Origin: an uncultured Oscillospiraceae bacterium
GTDB lineage: Bacteria > Bacillota > Clostridia > Oscillospirales > Acutalibacteraceae
Assembly: GCA_902478605.1 (NCBI GenBank)
Contig: CABSLQ010000090.1
Location: forward strand, 1-8,716
Reading direction: 5' to 3'
DNA length: 8,716 nucleotides
Shown: positions 6,720 to 8,716 of the stretch, one piece after another
Position numbering within the stretch: position 1 is the first letter of the stretch
Layout: each line of letters starts with the position of its first letter
Position numbers and translations under genes: made by a program
Notes under the pieces: model-generated
Told to the model about the DNA's origin: nothing
Database searches by the model: none
The model's input: the letters and a program-made list of their open reading frames with translations, nothing else

Positions 6720-8024
6720 ATGGAGATGCTGGCCGCTGTCCTGCGGGGAATTTCGACGGGACTGCTGTGCCTTGCCGTGCCGGTCGTCCTGTGGCAGCTG
6801 ATTATCGGGCTGCAAGGCCTGTTTCCCATGATTAAGCGGCCGGTACTCGAAGAAAAAAAGCATCGGTTTGCCGTGATTATATGCGCCCGCAATGAGGAAA
6901 AGGTGATCGGCAGTCTGCTCGACAGCCTGTATGCCCAGCAATACCCTCAGGATTGCTTCACGGTCTTTGTGGTGGCGGACAGCTGTACGGATGGTACGGC
7001 GCAGGAGGCACGCCGCCACGGTGCGATTGTATATGAACGGTTCGACGAAACGCGCAGAGGAAAGGGGTATGCCCTCAGCTGGGTGTTCGAACGGCTGCGG
7101 GAGGAGTATCCCGATCGCTTTGATGCGGCGGCCTTTTTTGACGCGGACAACCTGGCTGCTCCCGATTTTCTCGACAAGATGAACGACGCCCTGTGTGCCG
7201 GTGCCGATGTGGCGCAGGGATACCGGGACACCAAAAACGTGGAGGATTCTGCGGTCAGCGCTTGTTATGCGGTATACTGGCAATCCATCACCCGGTTCTA
7301 TCACCGGGCCCGGTATAACTGCGGGCTGCCCTGCATGGTGTGCGGCACCGGGTTCGTGTGCCGGTGGGCGTGTGTGGCCGACGGCTGGCATACCCGCTCG
7401 CTTGTGGAGGACAATGAATTTTCCATTCAGCAGACCAATAAGGGAAGCACCATTGTCCCTGTATATGACGCGGTGTTTTATGATGAACAGCCGGTGACAT
7501 GGCGCACCTCGTTCCGACAGCGGTTCCGCTGGCTGGCCGGCGGCATACAGTGCATGAAATACGAATTGCCCAACAGCCTGCGCGCCCTGCGACGGCGTCC
7601 GCTGGCTGTGCTGGACGGCATCATGTATATGTTTTCGCTGGTGTTCCTTGGCCTGTCCGTTTTGGGGGGCAGCCTGTGGCTTGCGGCACTGGTAGTGGAA
7701 ACGCTGGCAAATCCTTCGGAGGCGCTGCGCCCGGATTGGATCTGGCTGATCGGCTTGATGGCGGCGGGGCTTCTCTTTATCTGGCTGTTTGCCCTGCTGA
7801 CCGTTCTGGTGGAGCATAAACCGCTGCGCCGGTATTGGAAGGGGATTGTGCTTTATCCGGTGTTTTTGGTCCCGATGGGATATATGGCGCTTGTGGCGCT
7901 GTTCCATCCGCGGACCGAATGGAAGCCGATCGTGCATAACCGCGCGTATACCATGGCGGACATGCCCGAACAGAAGAAAAGACGGACAAAGCCGCTTGAC
8001 AGTGCGGGCGGGAATGTGCTATAG
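6720..8024 (+). CDS. Membrane-bound family 2 glycosyltransferase, processive type
   Basis: 434 residues. An N-terminal membrane helix (about 12-34) leads into a GT-A catalytic domain (about 48-275) on the cytoplasmic face, then C-terminal helices (about 300-327, 340-365, 376-396). Catalytic features of BcsA/HasA/IcaA-like enzymes are present: IICARNEE (53-60), nucleotide-binding Asp87 in VVADSCTDGT, the DAD metal motif (141-143), the general-base region VEDNE (Glu230-Asp231) and QRFRW (267-271), the QxxRW hallmark of processive beta-glycosyltransferases. It should transfer sugars from UDP- or GDP-sugars to a polysaccharide or lipid acceptor; the sugar is unknown. No partner export or modification genes adjoin it. 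Two starts are possible: ATG 6720, with GGGGG 8 bp upstream, and ATG 6726, with AGGAG 6 bp upstream; they differ by two residues. The TAG stop lies within the tRNA promoter. No terminator separates the two genes. Confidence 0.92.
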   Translation: MEMLAAVLRGISTGLLCLAVPVVLWQLIIGLQGLFPMIKRPVLEEKKHRFAVIICARNEEKVIGSLLDSLYAQQYPQDCFTVFVVADSCTDGTAQEARRHGAIVYERFDETRRGKGYALSWVFERLREEYPDRFDAAAFFDADNLAAPDFLDKMNDALCAGADVAQGYRDTKNVEDSAVSACYAVYWQSITRFYHRARYNCGLPCMVCGTGFVCRWACVADGWHTRSLVEDNEFSIQQTNKGSTIVPVYDAVFYDEQPVTWRTSFRQRFRWLAGGIQCMKYELPNSLRALRRRPLAVLDGIMYMFSLVFLGLSVLGGSLWLAALVVETLANPSEALRPDWIWLIGLMAAGLLFIWLFALLTVLVEHKPLRRYWKGIVLYPVFLVPMGYMALVALFHPRTEWKPIVHNRAYTMADMPEQKKRRTKPLDSAGGNVL

Positions 8025-8025
8025 T
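7996..8025 (+). promoter_or_regulatory. Strong promoter of the tRNA-Thr gene
   Basis: Consensus TTGACA (7996-8001), an 18-bp spacer and TATAGT (8020-8025), preceded by TG for an extended -10. It lies within the last codons of the glycosyltransferase gene, whose TAG stop is bases 3-5 of the -10 box. Transcription should begin near 8032. Confidence 0.85.
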
Positions 8026-8049
8026 GATAGCAATTTAAAGCAAGGCGTA

Positions 8050-8116
8050 CGTGCCGGTTCGGTTCAGCCTGGCTGGAGGCATTCTCCGCCGGGTGTATGC
8101 ACTCCGGTATGGCACG
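8050..8116 (+). other. Structured leader of the pre-tRNA
   Basis: CGTGCC (8050-8055) can pair with GGCACG (8111-8116), closing a domain that ends one base before the mature tRNA. Smaller stems, such as GGAG-GCATT-CTCC, are possible inside. At about 85 nt the leader is long for a tRNA transcript. Whether it has a role beyond RNase P processing is unknown. Confidence 0.35.
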
Positions 8117-8117
8117 C

Positions 8118-8193
8118 GCTGGTTTAGCTCAGTTGGTAGAGCAGCTGATTTGTAATCAGCAGGTCGGGGGTTCGAGTCCGTCAACCAGCTCCA
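8118..8193 (+). tRNA. tRNA-Thr (anticodon TGT)
   Basis: A 76-nt cloverleaf with encoded CCA (8191-8193). The acceptor arms GCTGGTT and AACCAGC pair perfectly. The D arm is GCTC...GAGC, and the anticodon stem GCTGA/TCAGC encloses TTTGTAA, with anticodon TGT at 8151-8153, reading ACA and probably other ACN codons. The T loop is TTCGAGT. Oddity: the T stem GGGGG/CCGTC has a G-G opposition (8168 with 8180) and a G-U pair, weaker than usual. The gene has its own strong promoter and terminator. Confidence 0.97.
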
Positions 8194-8202
8194 CATACGC
8201 CG

Positions 8203-8252
8203 GCGCCTGCAAACCCGCATGAACACTGGGTTTGCAGGCGCTTTTGCTTTTT
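8203..8252 (+). terminator. Strong terminator after tRNA-Thr
   Basis: A perfect 14-bp stem, GCGCCTGCAAACCC (8203-8216) with GGGTTTGCAGGCGC (8228-8241), an 11-nt loop and the tail TTTTGCTTTTT. It begins 9 bp after the tRNA CCA end and probably also ends glycosyltransferase read-through. Confidence 0.93.
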
Positions 8253-8272
8253 ATTTTGTGCTTCAGTTTGTC

Positions 8273-8310
8273 CCGTAAAAAACCGTAAAAAACCGAATCA
8301 AACCGGAAAC
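8273..8310. repeat. Four phased decamers with A-tracts
   Basis: CCG recurs at 8273, 8283, 8293 and 8303. The first two units are identical (CCGTAAAAAA); the next are CCGAATCAAA and CCGGAAACAT. A-tracts repeated at about 10 bp bend DNA, so this could be an intrinsically curved site or a protein-binding array. Confidence 0.6.
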
Positions 8311-8332
8311 ATGCAAGTCAAATGCAAGTCAA
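8311..8332 (+). repeat. Tandem 11-bp direct repeat
   Basis: ATGCAAGTCAA occurs twice without a gap. It adjoins the phased decamers and lies about 120 bp beyond the tRNA 3' end. Tandem sites of this kind are seen as arm-type sites for tyrosine integrases next to tRNA attachment sites, but no integrase is visible, so this is only a possibility. Confidence 0.65.
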
Positions 8333-8379
8333 AACGGATACCGTGCTCGTTGCCTACATGATTTTATGGAGGCATAACC

Positions 8380-8550
8380 ATGGAAAATTATTTTTTGCAT
8401 GAAATTGCAAAAGCCACACAAAAGGTAAACGAATACGCGAACCATCCAGGCGTAGAGGCAACAAATCAATGGTATTACTGGATGGGAAGAAGGGACGCAT
8501 ACCAGGCAGCCCTCGAGCAATTCCAAAGCAAAACCACCATAACCGTATAA
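8380..8550 (+). CDS. Small orphan protein, 56 residues, unknown function
   Basis: The ATG at 8380 has an excellent ribosome binding site, GGAGG (8368-8372), 7 bp upstream. The product is acidic to neutral, soluble and without signal or membrane segments. It starts MENYFLHEIAKATQKV, carries an aromatic block WYYWMGRRDAYQAALEQF (31-48) and ends in TAA, 3 bp before a terminator stem. By my count the gene is about 43% GC (73 of 171 bases) and uses AGA, AGG and ATA codons, unlike the GC-rich neighbours, which suggests transfer. Short proteins with a WYxW motif followed by a helix occur in clostridial prophages, but that is an impression, not a match. No clear sigma-70 promoter was seen. I do not recognise its family. 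Confidence 0.65.
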   Translation: MENYFLHEIAKATQKVNEYANHPGVEATNQWYYWMGRRDAYQAALEQFQSKTTITV

Positions 8551-8553
8551 CAA

Positions 8554-8591
8554 AAAGCCGGACGAGGAGTGATCCCCGCCCGGCTTTGTTT
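8554..8591. terminator. Bidirectional terminator between convergent genes
   Basis: AAAGCCGG (8554-8561) and CCGGCTTT (8580-8587) form an 8-bp stem, with partial extra pairing in the loop. The plus strand continues TTTGTTT. The minus strand continues CTTTTTGTT, the better T-run, so it serves the leftward gene at least as well. Confidence 0.75.
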
Positions 8592-8597
8592 ATGTAT

Positions 8598-8716
8598 TTA
8601 CTTATTGTCGTTCGCAGACGAACGATTCCCGGCCGCCTGCAGCCTGCCGACGATATCGCTGACGTAATTGGCGCCGCGGCTGGCAAACAGGCCGGTGAGC
8701 GCCGCGCCGATGCCGG
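8598..8716 (-). CDS. C-terminal end of a minus-strand protein (5' end outside window)
   Basis: Reading leftward from the window edge, 38 codons are open to a TAA at 8600-8598. The product ends with a Gly/Ala-rich hydrophobic stretch (GIGAALTGLFASRGANYV), a short amphipathic part (SDIVGRLQAA) and a polar Asn/Ser/Asp tail. The pattern suggests the last membrane helix and tail of a small membrane protein; some phage holins end similarly, but I cannot claim this. It converges on the 56-residue ORF across a shared terminator, which supports it as a real gene. Another minus-strand frame over 8354-8686 is less likely because it runs through that terminator. Confidence 0.55.
   Translation of the reverse strand, partial: GIGAALTGLFASRGANYVSDIVGRLQAAGNRSSANDNK

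Noticed and set aside
6627..7937. 436-codon open frame on - opposite the glycosyltransferase
   Set aside because: Codon-aligned shadow of the GT2 gene, for the same codon-avoidance reason; the Pro/His/Arg/Gln-rich product has no family pattern.
8035..8226. 63-codon frame on - reading SNPRPADYKSAALPTELNQ
   Set aside because: This is the familiar false protein produced by translating the antisense of a tRNA gene.
8273..8332. CRISPR array
   Set aside because: The repeats are only 10-11 bp, tandem and without spacers.
8354..8686. 110-codon frame on - (and 8329-8553) across the small ORF and terminator
   Set aside because: It crosses a good terminator and opposes an ORF with a strong ribosome binding site; a different minus frame gives a more protein-like C-terminus.

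Overview
The window looks like a chromosomal segment of a moderately GC-rich Bacillota, most likely a gut clostridium of the Oscillospiraceae/Ruminococcaceae type. This rests on the strong GC preference at third codon positions, the YkpA-like ABC-F protein, the giant coiled-coil FtsX-type permease that is common in Clostridia, AGGAGG-type ribosome binding sites and intrinsic terminators after most units. The genus is an inference; nothing here fixes it.

Layout, left to right. (1) The 3' part of an ABC-F ATPase gene on + (1-1068), closed by a terminator. Its second ATPase domain has lost the Walker A lysine, the catalytic glutamate and the switch histidine. (2) A monocistronic fumarylacetoacetate-hydrolase-family enzyme on + (1212-2075), with its own promoter, a palindrome over the -10 box, and a terminator. 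(3) About 310 bp of hairpin-rich DNA with no convincing gene, ending in a perfect 13-bp terminator stem. (4) A two-gene operon on the minus strand: an ABC ATPase (6461-5757) followed by a translationally coupled FtsX/MacB-type permease of about 1,100 residues (5755-2465), whose extracytoplasmic part carries a roughly 275-residue heptad-repeat coiled coil. (5) A divergent, AT-rich 258-bp control region with several repeats. (6) A membrane-bound processive-type family 2 glycosyltransferase on + (6720-8024). (7) A tRNA-Thr(TGT) gene (8118-8193), whose promoter sits on the glycosyltransferase stop codon, followed by a terminator. (8) A different-looking AT-richer stretch beyond the tRNA: four CCG-led decamers with A-tracts, a tandem 11-bp repeat, a 56-residue orphan ORF of about 43% GC, a terminator, and the last 38 codons of a minus-strand gene that runs off the window.

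How the parts fit. The ATPase and permease should form one cell-envelope ABC machine of the MacB/LolCDE superfamily (a mechanotransmitter or substrate extractor rather than a classical channel). The divergent glycosyltransferase also acts at the membrane and shares the control region, so coordinated envelope-related regulation is possible but not shown. The FAH enzyme and ABC-F protein are separate housekeeping-type units. The change in composition and the repeats just after the tRNA 3' end are compatible with the edge of an integrated element, but no integrase or second att copy is visible. I found no CRISPR array, insertion sequence or rRNA.
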